Source of the DNA: JADFRG01 sp036986135
Lineage (GTDB): Bacteria > Chloroflexota > Anaerolineae > Anaerolineales > E44-bin32
Assembly (NCBI GenBank): GCA_036986135.1
Contig: BTQZ01000009.1
Location: forward strand, 1-64,000
Length of the DNA: 64,000 nt
Direction: 5' to 3'
The translations under genes were made by a program, and so were the position numbers. Below are positions 1 to 8,120 of this stretch, in pieces; position 1 is the first letter of the stretch, and every line of letters begins with the position of its first letter. The notes beneath the pieces are model-generated. The model had not been told where the DNA came from, did no database searches, and saw only the letters and a list, made by a program, of their open reading frames with translations.

Positions 1-1
1 G

Positions 2-91
2 ACGGCATTCGGGCGTTTGGACGAAGTCCAAGCGGCCAAAGAACTCGTACTGTGCTGCCGGCCAGCAGAGCTGGCCACGCTGGAAAACTGA
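2..91 (+). CDS. C-terminal end of an unidentified protein
   Basis: An open frame enters from the left edge and stops with TGA at 89-91, giving 29 residues of C-terminus that end in E-L-A-T-L-E-N. The composition (charged, Leu/Ala rich, two adjacent Cys) is protein-like, and the repeat-bearing noncoding DNA begins right after the stop. Too little is visible to name a family; it could also be a chance open frame. Confidence 0.35.
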   Translation, partial: TAFGRLDEVQAAKELVLCCRPAELATLEN

Positions 92-107
92 CCTTCAAGC
101 TGCACGC

Positions 108-208
108 CTCGCAATGACGTTCGAGCGTAGTTGTCATTGCGAGCGAAGCGACGCAATCTCCCATAGCGCATTGGGGATTGCTTCGGCGCTGTGCGCCTCG
201 CAATGACG
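108..208. repeat. Palindromic intergenic repeat (CTCGCAATGAC / GTCATTGCGAG)
   Basis: CTCGCAATGAC occurs at 108-118 and 198-208, and its exact reverse complement GTCATTGCGAG at 133-143. The segment 133-208 therefore folds as a long imperfect hairpin, with CGCAATCTC near 152 facing GGGGATTGC near 173. Elements of the type GTCATTGCGAGCGAAGCG recur between genes in many bacterial genomes. The rest of the gap (209-388) shows no gene; TAGAAT at 363-368 is a weak possible -10 for the next gene. Confidence 0.7.
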
Positions 209-388
209 TTTCATCATGCAAGAGCAGGGCGCCAGGCTCTAGTTCTGGCGCTCTGCTCTCTGGCGTTGACTCGCCCTGGGCCCCCTCGGACCAAGGCCAC
301 GATGGCTAGGGCATCACCGCGAGTCTAGAACAGCCGGCTCAATGGATTCTTAACGCGTGCGGTAGAATCATTTCCCTGTTTACAGCCA

Positions 389-2107
389 ATGACCCCGACA
401 GCTGATCCCCTGATTCAAGAAACGCAGGCGCGTCCCAGCGTTCAGATTCACCTTCCGGGTGGGCGCGTGCTGGAGGGCGAACGCGGCCTGCAGCTCGCGG
501 CATTTCTCAAGGGCGAAGACCAAGATTTCGCTCCCATCGTGGGCGCCATCGTCAATGGCCAGCTGAGGGAGCTTACCTACCCCATCGAACTTGAGTCAGA
601 GGTCCGCCCGGTCACAATGGCCGAAGAAGATGGAATGCGGATCTACCGCCGCTCGCTGACCTTTTTGCTGGCTGCGGCCTTCGAAGCGCTATTCCCTGAG
701 GCGCGTCTGGATGTGGAGCACTCCGTGGCTCACGGCGGCTACCATTGTCATGTAAGCAGACGACCCCAGCTCAAACCAGACGAACTGGCCACCTTGGAAA
801 ATCGAATGCGGGAGTTGGTGGATCAAGATCTACCTTTCGCGAAGACCCAAGTGCAGCTGTCGGATGCGATCGAGTACTTCGAATCGAAAGGATTTATTGA
901 CAAGGTGCGATTGCTTTCCCATCGCCGTAAGCCCCACATGATCATTTACGAAATGGGCGGCCTTCGAGACTACCACCACGGATACATGCTTCCCACCACG
1001 GGACACCTGCAGTGGTTCGCGCTAACGGCCACCGAGGACGGATTTACGCTGCGGTTTCCAAAGCGCGCAGCACCGACCGAACTGCTGCCCCCGCCACATT
1101 ACCCGAAGCTGCTACTCGCTTTTGGACAGTATGGGGACTGGATCCAGACCCTTGGTGTGGCTAGCGTTGGAGCGTTGAACGATGCGGGCCAGGCGGGTCG
1201 CATGCGAGAAGTCATCCTTGTCTCTGAGGCCCTGCATGAGCAGCGTATCGCGGAGATCGCGGCTCAAATACAAGAGAAGCGAGATGCGGTTCGGTTGGTC
1301 CTGGTGGCGGGGCCCTCCGCCTCAGGGAAAACGACCTTTGCGAAGCGGCTCTCATTGCAGCTCCTTGCCCTGGGCATCTCGCCGATGCCGATCGGCCTGG
1401 ACAATTTCTTTGTTGATCGAGAGAAGACCCCGAAGGACGAGCACGGCGATTACGACTATGAGCGGCTGGACTCGCTCGACCTCGATCGCTTGAACCATGA
1501 CATGCGTAAACTGGCGGAAGGAGAACAGGTCCAGCTGCCCGCGTATGACTTCATCGAGGGCGTGCAGAAAGATGGAGAGATCGCTCAGATCAGCGAAGGA
1601 TACATCGTCATTCTTGAGGGAATTCACGGTCTGAATCCGGAGCTGCTTCCTGAGCTGCCAGAAGGACTAGGTTTCCGGATCTATGCCTCCGCGCTCACTC
1701 AACTGAACCTTGACCGCTACAATCGGGTCTCAACGACCGACACCCGGCTGGTCCGCAGGCTGGTCCGAGACGCGCGGCACCGTGGAAAGTCGGCGGCCAA
1801 CACTATCTCTCGCTGGGAATCGGTGAGGCGCGGCGAGCGGTTGTATATCTTCCCCTTTCAGGAAAATGCCGATGTGATGTTCAATTCCGCTCTCGTCTAT
1901 GAGGGTGCTGCACTGGCTCCACTGGCTGAACCGCTGCTGCGCCAGGTCACTTTCGGTACACCAGAGCACGTAGAAGCCAAGCGCTTGCTGTCTCTCCTGG
2001 AGTGGTTTGCTCCGATTGATGATTCACCGATCCCCGATAATTCGATCCTGCGAGAGTTCATGGGGGGGTCGATCTTGAGAGACTTTACCGTAGGGGGCAC
2101 CTCGTAA
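389..2107 (+). CDS. Uridine/nucleoside kinase family protein with N-terminal TGS and ThrRS-like domain
   Basis: The 572-residue product has a TGS-like beta-grasp region (about 15-85), a region resembling the editing-domain fold of threonyl-tRNA synthetase (about 85-230, with H-G-G-Y-H-C-H), and a P-loop kinase domain from about 300. Walker A reads G-P-S-A-S-G-K-T-T near residue 308. It is followed by the D-N-F-F substrate motif of uridine kinases and the R-L-V-R-R-L-V-R-D lid. Homologues of this architecture are annotated as nucleoside kinases acting in the cytoplasm; the true substrate is not visible here. The ATG at 389 has no convincing ribosome binding site, but the TGS homology begins close to it. 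It stands alone, with 288 bases before the next gene. Confidence 0.85.
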   Translation: MTPTADPLIQETQARPSVQIHLPGGRVLEGERGLQLAAFLKGEDQDFAPIVGAIVNGQLRELTYPIELESEVRPVTMAEEDGMRIYRRSLTFLLAAAFEALFPEARLDVEHSVAHGGYHCHVSRRPQLKPDELATLENRMRELVDQDLPFAKTQVQLSDAIEYFESKGFIDKVRLLSHRRKPHMIIYEMGGLRDYHHGYMLPTTGHLQWFALTATEDGFTLRFPKRAAPTELLPPPHYPKLLLAFGQYGDWIQTLGVASVGALNDAGQAGRMREVILVSEALHEQRIAEIAAQIQEKRDAVRLVLVAGPSASGKTTFAKRLSLQLLALGISPMPIGLDNFFVDREKTPKDEHGDYDYERLDSLDLDRLNHDMRKLAEGEQVQLPAYDFIEGVQKDGEIAQISEGYIVILEGIHGLNPELLPELPEGLGFRIYASALTQLNLDRYNRVSTTDTRLVRRLVRDARHRGKSAANTISRWESVRRGERLYIFPFQENADVMFNSALVYEGAALAPLAEPLLRQVTFGTPEHVEAKRLLSLLEWFAPIDDSPIPDNSILREFMGGSILRDFTVGGTS

Positions 2108-2395
2108 CCTACTGCACGCAGCCCTTCGAACAGTTCAAGCCGATCTAGTCCCGTCTATCTGATGTGACATATGCGAGCACAGCGATTTTGCTGCCGTCAT
2201 GGGTCCGGCAACCGCGCTGCAAAAGAGGTGCAATCATCCTTGCATAGCCCGGGCTGGGGCCAATATTCGGCCAAGGGAAATTGGACGAATTACCTTCTGT
2301 AAATGCTGGGAGTTTTCCTATATATATGTTGAGTTCGCATTCGCGGTCGCGATCGATGACGGGCGGCAATCGCAATCGAAGGCGAAAAAATCTAT

Positions 2396-4012
2396 ATGGA
2401 TGATTTGAACGGAAAGACGCTAGGGCGGTACAAGCTCCTGGAAGACATTGGCCAGGGCGGAATGTCCACGGTGTACAAGGCCCGCGACCTCGACAATAAG
2501 AAAGAGGTGGCGGTCAAGGTGCTCACTCCGTACGTGGCGCAAGAGCCGAAATTCAGGGCGCGCTTTGATCGCGAGATCAAGCTGTTGAGGAATCTTGAGC
2601 ACCCGAATGTCGTGCCGGTCCTCAACTATGGCGAGGAAGAGGGCATCACCTACATCGTCATGCCTTTTTACTCCGGCGGAACGCTGCAGGACCGGATGGA
2701 TGAGGACGGTTTGAGCCTCGCCGAGATTGGGCGCTTCATGGCGGATGTGACAGGCGCGCTCGAGTATGCCCACGAGAAAGGCATCGTTCATCGCGATATC
2801 AAGCCTTCGAACATCCTTCTGGATAAGGACGGCAGCGCGCTGCTCTCCGACTTCGGATTTGCCTATGTGAGCGAGACCTCGCACAGTCTTACGGGCTCGG
2901 TCTTGATCGGTACTCCGGCCTTTATGTCGCCGGAGCAGTGCCGCGGAGAAGGCGTAGACGCGCGCTCCGATCAGTACTCGCTCGGGGCAGTGCTCTACCA
3001 GCTCACTACCGGCCGGTTGCCCTATGACGGCGATACACCGATGTCGGTGGTCATCAAACATATCAATGAGCCTTTACCCCGTCCTAGATACTTGAACCCG
3101 AACCTTCCAGATGTACTCGAGGCGGTCGTGCTGAAGGCCATGGCCAAGGGTCCTGGAGACCGCTACCAAGATATGGGCGAGATGAACTTGGCCTTTGCCG
3201 CAGGCTTGGAAGAATCAGTGGATTCTCAGACCGGGCTGGCCAAGCCGGAAGCAATAGGGCCCGCTCCAGCCACCCAGGTGATCGAGCATAATCGCCGCGG
3301 GATCGCCGGCCTTCTAACTCGCAATCGCGTGGTAGCAGCCGTGGTGTTGCTTGCGCTGCTTGTTCTTCCTCTCACTGCCTTCGCGCTAAACGGCGGCCTA
3401 CCAGGTCTGAATGGCGCAAGTGCCGCCGGCAGCGAGACTCCCACTCCCTCCGAACACCTCCAAGCGACGATCGATGCCCTGTCAACCGCGAATGCCAAGG
3501 CGCTTGGCGGTTCTGAAGAGCCGGGCGCGGTCGAGACAGCAGTGGCGGCCACCTTGGAGGCAATGGGGTTGTTCGATGAGCCACAGGCAACTAAATCACC
3601 GACTGAACCATCGGTGGTCACCACAACATCGACGCCTTCGCCTACATCCGTGATCACTCGCGGGGCTGGCTCGAGTGGGGATGACGATGGTTCTACGCCC
3701 CCGCCACCGCCGGGGCCGCCGCCGACATCCACTTTTTCTGGCTCTACAAATACACCGGATCCTGCGCCTAGCGCCATCTCTGCCCCGACATCAACCTCTG
3801 TGGCCCCGACATCAACCTTTGTGGCCCCGACATCAACCTCAGTGGCCCCGACATCAACCTCAGTGGCCCCGACAGATACGTCTGTGCCACCGACCAGTAC
3901 ACCGGCGCCTCCAGCAGATACGCCCATACCGCCCCCACCCACAACCGACCCAGGCAAGTGCAAATTCGATAAGCCACCCGGCCATCCCCTTTACTGCACG
4001 CCGACCCCTTAG
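2396..4012 (+). CDS. Membrane Ser/Thr protein kinase (PknB type) with Thr/Pro-rich ectodomain
   Basis: The cytoplasmic kinase domain spans about residues 8-270. The glycine loop is G-Q-G-G-M-S-T-V-Y, the ATP lysine lies in V-A-V-K-V-L, the catalytic loop is H-R-D-I-K-P-S-N, D-F-G follows, and the activation segment ends G-T-P-A-F-M-S-P-E-Q. A single membrane helix lies at about 311-332. The remaining 200 residues are outside the cell: low-complexity Thr/Ser/Pro sequence with a 7-residue V-A-P-T-S-T-S repeat, ending in a short Cys-containing tail (C-K-F-D ... Y-C-T-P). There are no PASTA domains, so it is not a classical cell-wall-sensing PknB. It has the same kinase type as the gene at 12032 but an unrelated ectodomain. 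The likely role is transmembrane signalling; ligand and substrates are unknown. Confidence 0.93.
   Translation: MDDLNGKTLGRYKLLEDIGQGGMSTVYKARDLDNKKEVAVKVLTPYVAQEPKFRARFDREIKLLRNLEHPNVVPVLNYGEEEGITYIVMPFYSGGTLQDRMDEDGLSLAEIGRFMADVTGALEYAHEKGIVHRDIKPSNILLDKDGSALLSDFGFAYVSETSHSLTGSVLIGTPAFMSPEQCRGEGVDARSDQYSLGAVLYQLTTGRLPYDGDTPMSVVIKHINEPLPRPRYLNPNLPDVLEAVVLKAMAKGPGDRYQDMGEMNLAFAAGLEESVDSQTGLAKPEAIGPAPATQVIEHNRRGIAGLLTRNRVVAAVVLLALLVLPLTAFALNGGLPGLNGASAAGSETPTPSEHLQATIDALSTANAKALGGSEEPGAVETAVAATLEAMGLFDEPQATKSPTEPSVVTTTSTPSPTSVITRGAGSSGDDDGSTPPPPPGPPPTSTFSGSTNTPDPAPSAISAPTSTSVAPTSTFVAPTSTSVAPTSTSVAPTDTSVPPTSTPAPPADTPIPPPPTTDPGKCKFDKPPGHPLYCTPTP
3782..3886 (+). repeat. In-frame 21-base tandem repeat, five units
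   Basis: Units begin at 3782, 3803, 3824, 3845 and 3866, each starting GCCCCGACA. The first four encode A-P-T-S-T-S/F-V and the fifth has drifted to T-D-T-S-V. The array lies in the extracytoplasmic stalk of the kinase, and unit number is likely to vary between strains. Confidence 0.85.
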
Positions 4013-4144
4013 TGAATCTCCGAAACTTTGATGCCTTTGCGGGCTCAAACTTCGCAGCTGTCGGGGAAATCATTGCTGAGATCGCAACTTTCCCGTTGCC
4101 TCGCCGCTCAACTGGGGTTAAGGTATGTGACTAGGGAGATATTG

Positions 4145-5185
4145 ATGTCCGATAGTTCGCAAACCATCGACCGGCAACGCAACCAGGAACTGCTATTCGC
4201 GACTTCCAGGACCTTTGCGCTGTGCATCCCCATGATGCCTAGCATGCTTCGAGATGCGCTCGGACTTGGCTATCTGCTTCTCCGAAACGCAGACACGATC
4301 GAGGATGCCTACCGCTGGCCCAAAGCCCGCAGGATCGAGCTGCTCGAAGCTTACAAGCGACTGCTGCAGTGTCCAGAGCCTCAGGCCGCGCGGGATTTTG
4401 CCGGGATGTTTGATGACGGTGAGGACCTGGAGGACCCGGATCACCTGGAGCTGCTGCAATCGACGCCCTACCTGCTGGAGCAGGTCGATCTACTGCCCAA
4501 GCCATACGTCGAGGCCATCACGGAGCATGTCGTACGCGTGATTGAGTGGATGCAGAAATGGGTGGGCATGCACGATGATCAAAACCGCCTGAAGCTACTA
4601 AGGCTCAAGCAGCTCGATGACTACTGTTACGCCGTGGCGGGAATCGTGGGGGAACTGAGCACCAGCCTGATCGGCCTCTACCGGCCCACATTGAAGGGGA
4701 CCCAACTGCTCGTCATGAGATCGCTTGAGACGGCCTGCGGGGCAGGTCTGCAATTGACCAACATTATCAAAGACGTGTTTCGTGACCATCAGCAAGGGCG
4801 CTACTATATTCCGCAGGAGTACCTGCCGTTTGAGAACGGCGGCGCCCATGAAGGACTCATGCCTATCGTAGCCCACGCCTACCGCAATCTATGTCTGGGA
4901 AGGGAATACGTGCGGGCCGTGCCGGAGGAAGAGTTCGACATTCGAAAGGCGATCCTGGTTCCATTGCTGCTCGCCGTGGCGACTCTCCGTCATCTGCTGG
5001 AAAACTTGGATGGGCTTTTTGAGGGCGCGGACGTCAAGATCTCGCGTGAAACGGTGGCGGAAATCTTAATGCTCGCAGACCAAGTGGCGGGGGGCAACAT
5101 CGAGGTCCAGCGGGCCTGGGACGACCTATCCGGGCCGCTGCTGGAGCTTGATGGAACCAACATGTTGGAGCCCAAACCCGCGTAG
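4145..5185 (+). CDS. Squalene/phytoene synthase family protein (squalene-synthase-like)
   Basis: The 346-residue product carries both Asp-rich, Mg-diphosphate-binding motifs of head-to-head prenyl synthases: D-T-I-E-D near residue 50 and N-I-I-K-D-V-F-R-D-H near residue 205. The surrounding residues (Y-L-L-L-R-N-A-D-T-I-E-D and Q-Q-G-R-Y-Y-I-P) resemble farnesyl-diphosphate farnesyltransferase more than bacterial phytoene synthase. The expected reaction joins two prenyl diphosphates to squalene or a related C30/C40 product. I start it at ATG 4145, with GGGAG seven bases upstream; an in-frame ATG at 4028 would add 39 unrelated residues. TTGCCT (4096) and TAAGGT (4119), 17 bases apart, form a weak promoter candidate. 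No hopanoid cyclase or carotenoid gene is nearby. Confidence 0.85.
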   Translation: MSDSSQTIDRQRNQELLFATSRTFALCIPMMPSMLRDALGLGYLLLRNADTIEDAYRWPKARRIELLEAYKRLLQCPEPQAARDFAGMFDDGEDLEDPDHLELLQSTPYLLEQVDLLPKPYVEAITEHVVRVIEWMQKWVGMHDDQNRLKLLRLKQLDDYCYAVAGIVGELSTSLIGLYRPTLKGTQLLVMRSLETACGAGLQLTNIIKDVFRDHQQGRYYIPQEYLPFENGGAHEGLMPIVAHAYRNLCLGREYVRAVPEEEFDIRKAILVPLLLAVATLRHLLENLDGLFEGADVKISRETVAEILMLADQVAGGNIEVQRAWDDLSGPLLELDGTNMLEPKPA

Positions 5186-5209
5186 ACGCAATTAGAGAAT
5201 GAGCACAGG

Positions 5210-5255
5210 GGCCGTCTCAGAAGCAGCTTGAGACAGCCTCTTTCCTTTCCTTCTT
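5210..5255 (+). terminator. Rho-independent terminator after the squalene-synthase-like gene
   Basis: GGCCGTCTCA (5210-5219) pairs with TGAGACAGCC (5229-5238) with one mismatch and a 9-base loop. A T-rich tract follows (5241-5255). Confidence 0.6.
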
Positions 5256-5295
5256 GAGATCGATCTTCTTCATGACAGGTCTCCTTATTGGGTGC

Positions 5296-5616
5296 TCAGA
5301 AGCTCGTAAGCATCCACAGCGCCAGCAATCCAGAGGCGATCGTCAACCAGGTGTTCTTGAAGCGCCATGCTACCAAAGCGGCCAAGGCACCCGCCAGCAG
5401 CTGGAAATTCGTTGACGATATCGCGACCTCTCCATCCACAAGCAGCAGTTCAGGCAGGACGATCGCGGCCAAGACCGCGGGAGGAATGTAGACTAGTCCT
5501 CGGCTGAAGGTTGGCGATAGCCGATCCGGCGGGATGAGCACAGTGAACGATAGGCGCGTGAGATAGGTGACGGCCATGCCCCCCAGAATGACGAGCCAAA
5601 TCTCAAGACTGGACAT
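5296..5616 (-). CDS. azlD: AzlD-type branched-chain amino acid exporter subunit
   Basis: A small integral membrane protein of 106 residues with about four hydrophobic helices and the AzlD-typical early segment V-T-Y-L-T-R. With AzlC it forms an exporter for branched-chain amino acids or analogues in the inner membrane. I start it at the ATG whose first base is 5616, because that ATG overlaps the azlC stop by 14 bases, the usual azlC-azlD coupling. The longer frame would add 12 residues lying inside azlC. Confidence 0.88.
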   Translation of the reverse strand: MSSLEIWLVILGGMAVTYLTRLSFTVLIPPDRLSPTFSRGLVYIPPAVLAAIVLPELLLVDGEVAISSTNFQLLAGALAALVAWRFKNTWLTIASGLLALWMLTSF

Positions 5617-6322
5617 TGGCCGAAATCCGATCTGCCCATAGACCGATACCAATTCCGGCCACGGCGCCTATGAGCAGGCCGAGCCGTAGAGGCAATCCGC
5701 TTAGCAGCACAGCGATCACCCCGGCACTCGCGGCCGCGGCTGCCGTAGGCCGGTCTACCAGAGCGGGGATCAAAAGCGCTATGAAAGTCAAGGGAAGGGC
5801 AAATGCCAGCGGGAAGCTGGTGGGGATCTCACCGCCGAGCAGAATTCCCAGTGCCGTGCTGATCTGCCAGGCCGACCACAGAGCCAGGCCGGTTCCCAGG
5901 GTATACCAATGCGCTACACATGTGTTTCCGCGCGGATAGCGGATGGTCGCCGTGGCGAAGGCCTCATCCGTCAGTAACCATGAAAGCGAAAGCTTCCACC
6001 GCATTGACAGGGGCGCAAAATGCGGGGACATGCTGGCGCTATAGAGTGCATGGCGCAGGTTTACGACGAATATCGTGACCACGATGACGGTGACCGGCGC
6101 CATCTCTCCGATCAGCCCCACCGCGATGAACTGGGCGCTCCCCGCGAACACTAGCAGCGAGAATCCCTGCGTCGCCAGTGGGGGAATGCCCACCGAAATG
6201 GCAAGCGCGCCGAAGATCAAACCGAATGGCATGACGCCGAGCAGGATCGGGAGCTGATCCCGCGCTCCCGTCAGGAACTCCGATCTAATGTTCGCTGAAT
6301 TCGGATTGTTTTTCGAGCTCAT
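5603..6322 (-). CDS. azlC: AzlC-type branched-chain amino acid exporter subunit
   Basis: This 239-residue polytopic protein belongs to the AzlC/YgaZ family. The N-terminal region P-I-L-L-G-V-M-P-F-G-L-I-F-G is characteristic, and it is followed by alternating hydrophobic segments and the loop W-L-L-T-D-E-A-F-A. It is the large subunit of the AzlCD exporter. GAGG lies eight bases before the ATG at 6322. It is first in a two-gene operon with azlD and is divergent from the lipoprotein gene at 6550. The 227-base gap between them (6323-6549) holds no other gene. Confidence 0.9.
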   Translation of the reverse strand: MSSKNNPNSANIRSEFLTGARDQLPILLGVMPFGLIFGALAISVGIPPLATQGFSLLVFAGSAQFIAVGLIGEMAPVTVIVVTIFVVNLRHALYSASMSPHFAPLSMRWKLSLSWLLTDEAFATATIRYPRGNTCVAHWYTLGTGLALWSAWQISTALGILLGGEIPTSFPLAFALPLTFIALLIPALVDRPTAAAAASAGVIAVLLSGLPLRLGLLIGAVAGIGIGLWADRISANVQS

Positions 6323-6549
6323 TGGAAGTACCTCGGGAAATCATTCAGCTCCATGTGCGGATTACGCCTTCTAATCGGGATGTTTTCCGGAGTATCTTAC
6401 TAGAGCGCAGATTACTCAATGCTGGTGAGCTTTGGTCTCTCCCATGCCTCCCTGAGCTCCGATGGGAGCTTTATGCGCTGTCCAACTGTAATCTGGGAAC
6501 CAATCAGCAGAGCATAGCGTCCTTGGAATAGATCCATGGAGGATTCCCG

Positions 6550-7287
6550 ATGAGATCCAGGTTCGAGCTTTTAGCAGTTGCGCTAGTTGGGCTCCTTTGG
6601 CTAAGCGGCTGTGGTCGGGCCGATCCCACCCTCTTGCCGCAAGAACCAAATGAAATGGGGGCTCTTCTGATCCAGTCGGCCGAACTTCTTCAGGCCGAAA
6701 GCTGGCCGGTGCAGGTTCGTCTGGAGCTTGCCGGGATACTGCCATCGGCATGCCACAGCCTGGACTACGCGGTGATTTTGCCCGATTCCGATCGGGTCAT
6801 CGAGGTGGAGGCCCAGGCCAGGCTCGAAGAGGGGGCTGAATGCACGCAGGGTGAGCAGCCCTTCCGGCAGGGCATCGGCCTCGGAAGCTACACGGAAGGC
6901 GACTTCCAAGTGCTGCTCAATGGCGAGCCAGTCGGCGAGTTCCGGCTCGGTTGGGGTGCACAAGGGGGGGCGGATGATGGGGGGCTCGTGCGCGGACCGG
7001 TCTATGTCGACGAGACCGAATTGATCATCCTCGAGAGTTTTCCAGTGCAGGTTGAGCTCGTCATACGCGGGGCACTGCCCACACCGTGTGCGTCGCTTGA
7101 GTGGCGTGCCGAGACGCCGGACGAGCTGGGTCGAATCATGATTGAGGCCTTCTCGCTTCAGGATCCGGCCGTGGACTGCATTCAGGTCCTTCAGGAGATG
7201 GAGGAGCGCCTTTCGCTCGGCTCCTACCGTGAAGGTTCCTACAGCGTCTGGCTCAATGGCGAATTGGTAGGTGAGTTCGACGTCTGA
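6550..7287 (+). CDS. Lipoprotein with two copies of an unknown domain
   Basis: The signal peptide ends in the lipobox L-S-G-C (Cys about 21), so the 245-residue product should be lipid-anchored outside the membrane. The mature part is a tandem duplication. Copy 1 (about 55-140) and copy 2 (about 160-245) share W/F-P-V-Q-V, G-I/A-L-P-x-x-C-x-S-L near the start and L-N-G-E-x-V-G-E-F at the end; each also has a second Cys in its middle, which could form one disulfide per domain. GGAGG at 6538-6542 supports the ATG at 6550. I do not recognise the domain; beta-rich composition suggests a binding or adhesion module. Confidence 0.8.
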   Translation: MRSRFELLAVALVGLLWLSGCGRADPTLLPQEPNEMGALLIQSAELLQAESWPVQVRLELAGILPSACHSLDYAVILPDSDRVIEVEAQARLEEGAECTQGEQPFRQGIGLGSYTEGDFQVLLNGEPVGEFRLGWGAQGGADDGGLVRGPVYVDETELIILESFPVQVELVIRGALPTPCASLEWRAETPDELGRIMIEAFSLQDPAVDCIQVLQEMEERLSLGSYREGSYSVWLNGELVGEFDV

Positions 7288-7357
7288 CCGATCGATGGAG
7301 CCGGATCTGACAGGCTTAGGCAATAGGGGGGCTCTGCCCGCTTTCGACGATTGACGC

Positions 7358-8116
7358 CTAATGCGTCAGGATCTGCGATAGGAACAGCTTCGTTCGATCT
7401 TCTTGAGGGCGGTCGAAAATATCCTCCGGAGTCCCGCTCTCTACGACTAATCCCTCATCGAAGAAGAACATCCGATCCGCCACCGCTCTCGCGAACCCCA
7501 TCTCATGGGTGACTACGAGCATGGTCATGCCCGATGTGGCCAGTTCGACCATCACGTCCAACACCTCTTTGATCATTTCGGGATCGAGCGCAGAGGTGGG
7601 CTCATCGAATAGCATGATGTTGGGCTGCATCGCAAGTGCCCGCGCGATGGCCGTGCGCTGCTGTTGCCCGCCGGAGAGATTTGCGGGGAATTTGTCAGCT
7701 TGCTCGGGAATGCCCACCCGTTCCAGGAGCTCCCGCCCGAGGGTGTTGGCCTCTTCTTTGGGCATCTTTCTTACCCAGATCGGAGATAGCGTGACATTTT
7801 GAAGCACCGTGAGATGGGGAAACAGGTTAAAGGACTGAAAGACCATCCCGATCTCGCTGCGCACGGCGGAGATGTTCCGAACATCGTGCGTGAGCTCGAT
7901 CCCATCCACGATAATGGTGCCCTGCTGGTGTTCCTCCAGGCGGTTGATGGTGCGGATAAAGGTCGATTTTCCGGATCCGGAAGGACCGAAGATAACGATC
8001 ACCTCGCCCACCTCGACCTCCATACTTATTCCACGCAGCGCATGAAATCCGTCAAACCATTTGTGCACGTCCGTGCACTGGATGATGGCATTGCTTTCGT
8101 CTGACATCGCTCCCAT
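7358..8116 (-). CDS. aapP: Polar amino acid ABC transporter, ATP-binding subunit
   Basis: A 252-residue ABC ATPase of the GlnQ/AapP group. Walker A is G-P-S-G-S-G-K-S-T (about 44-52), the signature L-S-G-G-Q-Q-Q-R lies near 146, and Walker B is I-M-L-F-D-E-P-T-S-A-L-D-P. It powers amino acid import together with the two permeases directly upstream. The first ATG (8116) is four bases beyond the aapM stop; a second in-frame ATG three codons later (8107) is also possible. It is last in the aapJQMP operon and convergent with the lipoprotein gene that ends at 7287. Confidence 0.93.
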   Translation of the reverse strand: MGAMSDESNAIIQCTDVHKWFDGFHALRGISMEVEVGEVIVIFGPSGSGKSTFIRTINRLEEHQQGTIIVDGIELTHDVRNISAVRSEIGMVFQSFNLFPHLTVLQNVTLSPIWVRKMPKEEANTLGRELLERVGIPEQADKFPANLSGGQQQRTAIARALAMQPNIMLFDEPTSALDPEMIKEVLDVMVELATSGMTMLVVTHEMGFARAVADRMFFFDEGLVVESGTPEDIFDRPQEDRTKLFLSQILTH

Positions 8117-8120
8117 TATC

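Noticed and set aside
3782..3886. Regular short repeats considered as a CRISPR array
   Set aside because: The units are contiguous 21-mers without spacers and are translated in frame.
3226..3963. 245-codon minus-strand frame rich in Gly and Val
   Set aside because: It is the antisense reading of the kinase's Thr/Pro repeats, with no ribosome binding site.
6601..7323. 240-codon minus-strand frame opposite the lipoprotein gene
   Set aside because: The plus-strand gene has a signal peptide, ribosome binding site and internal repeat. The antisense frame has none of these.
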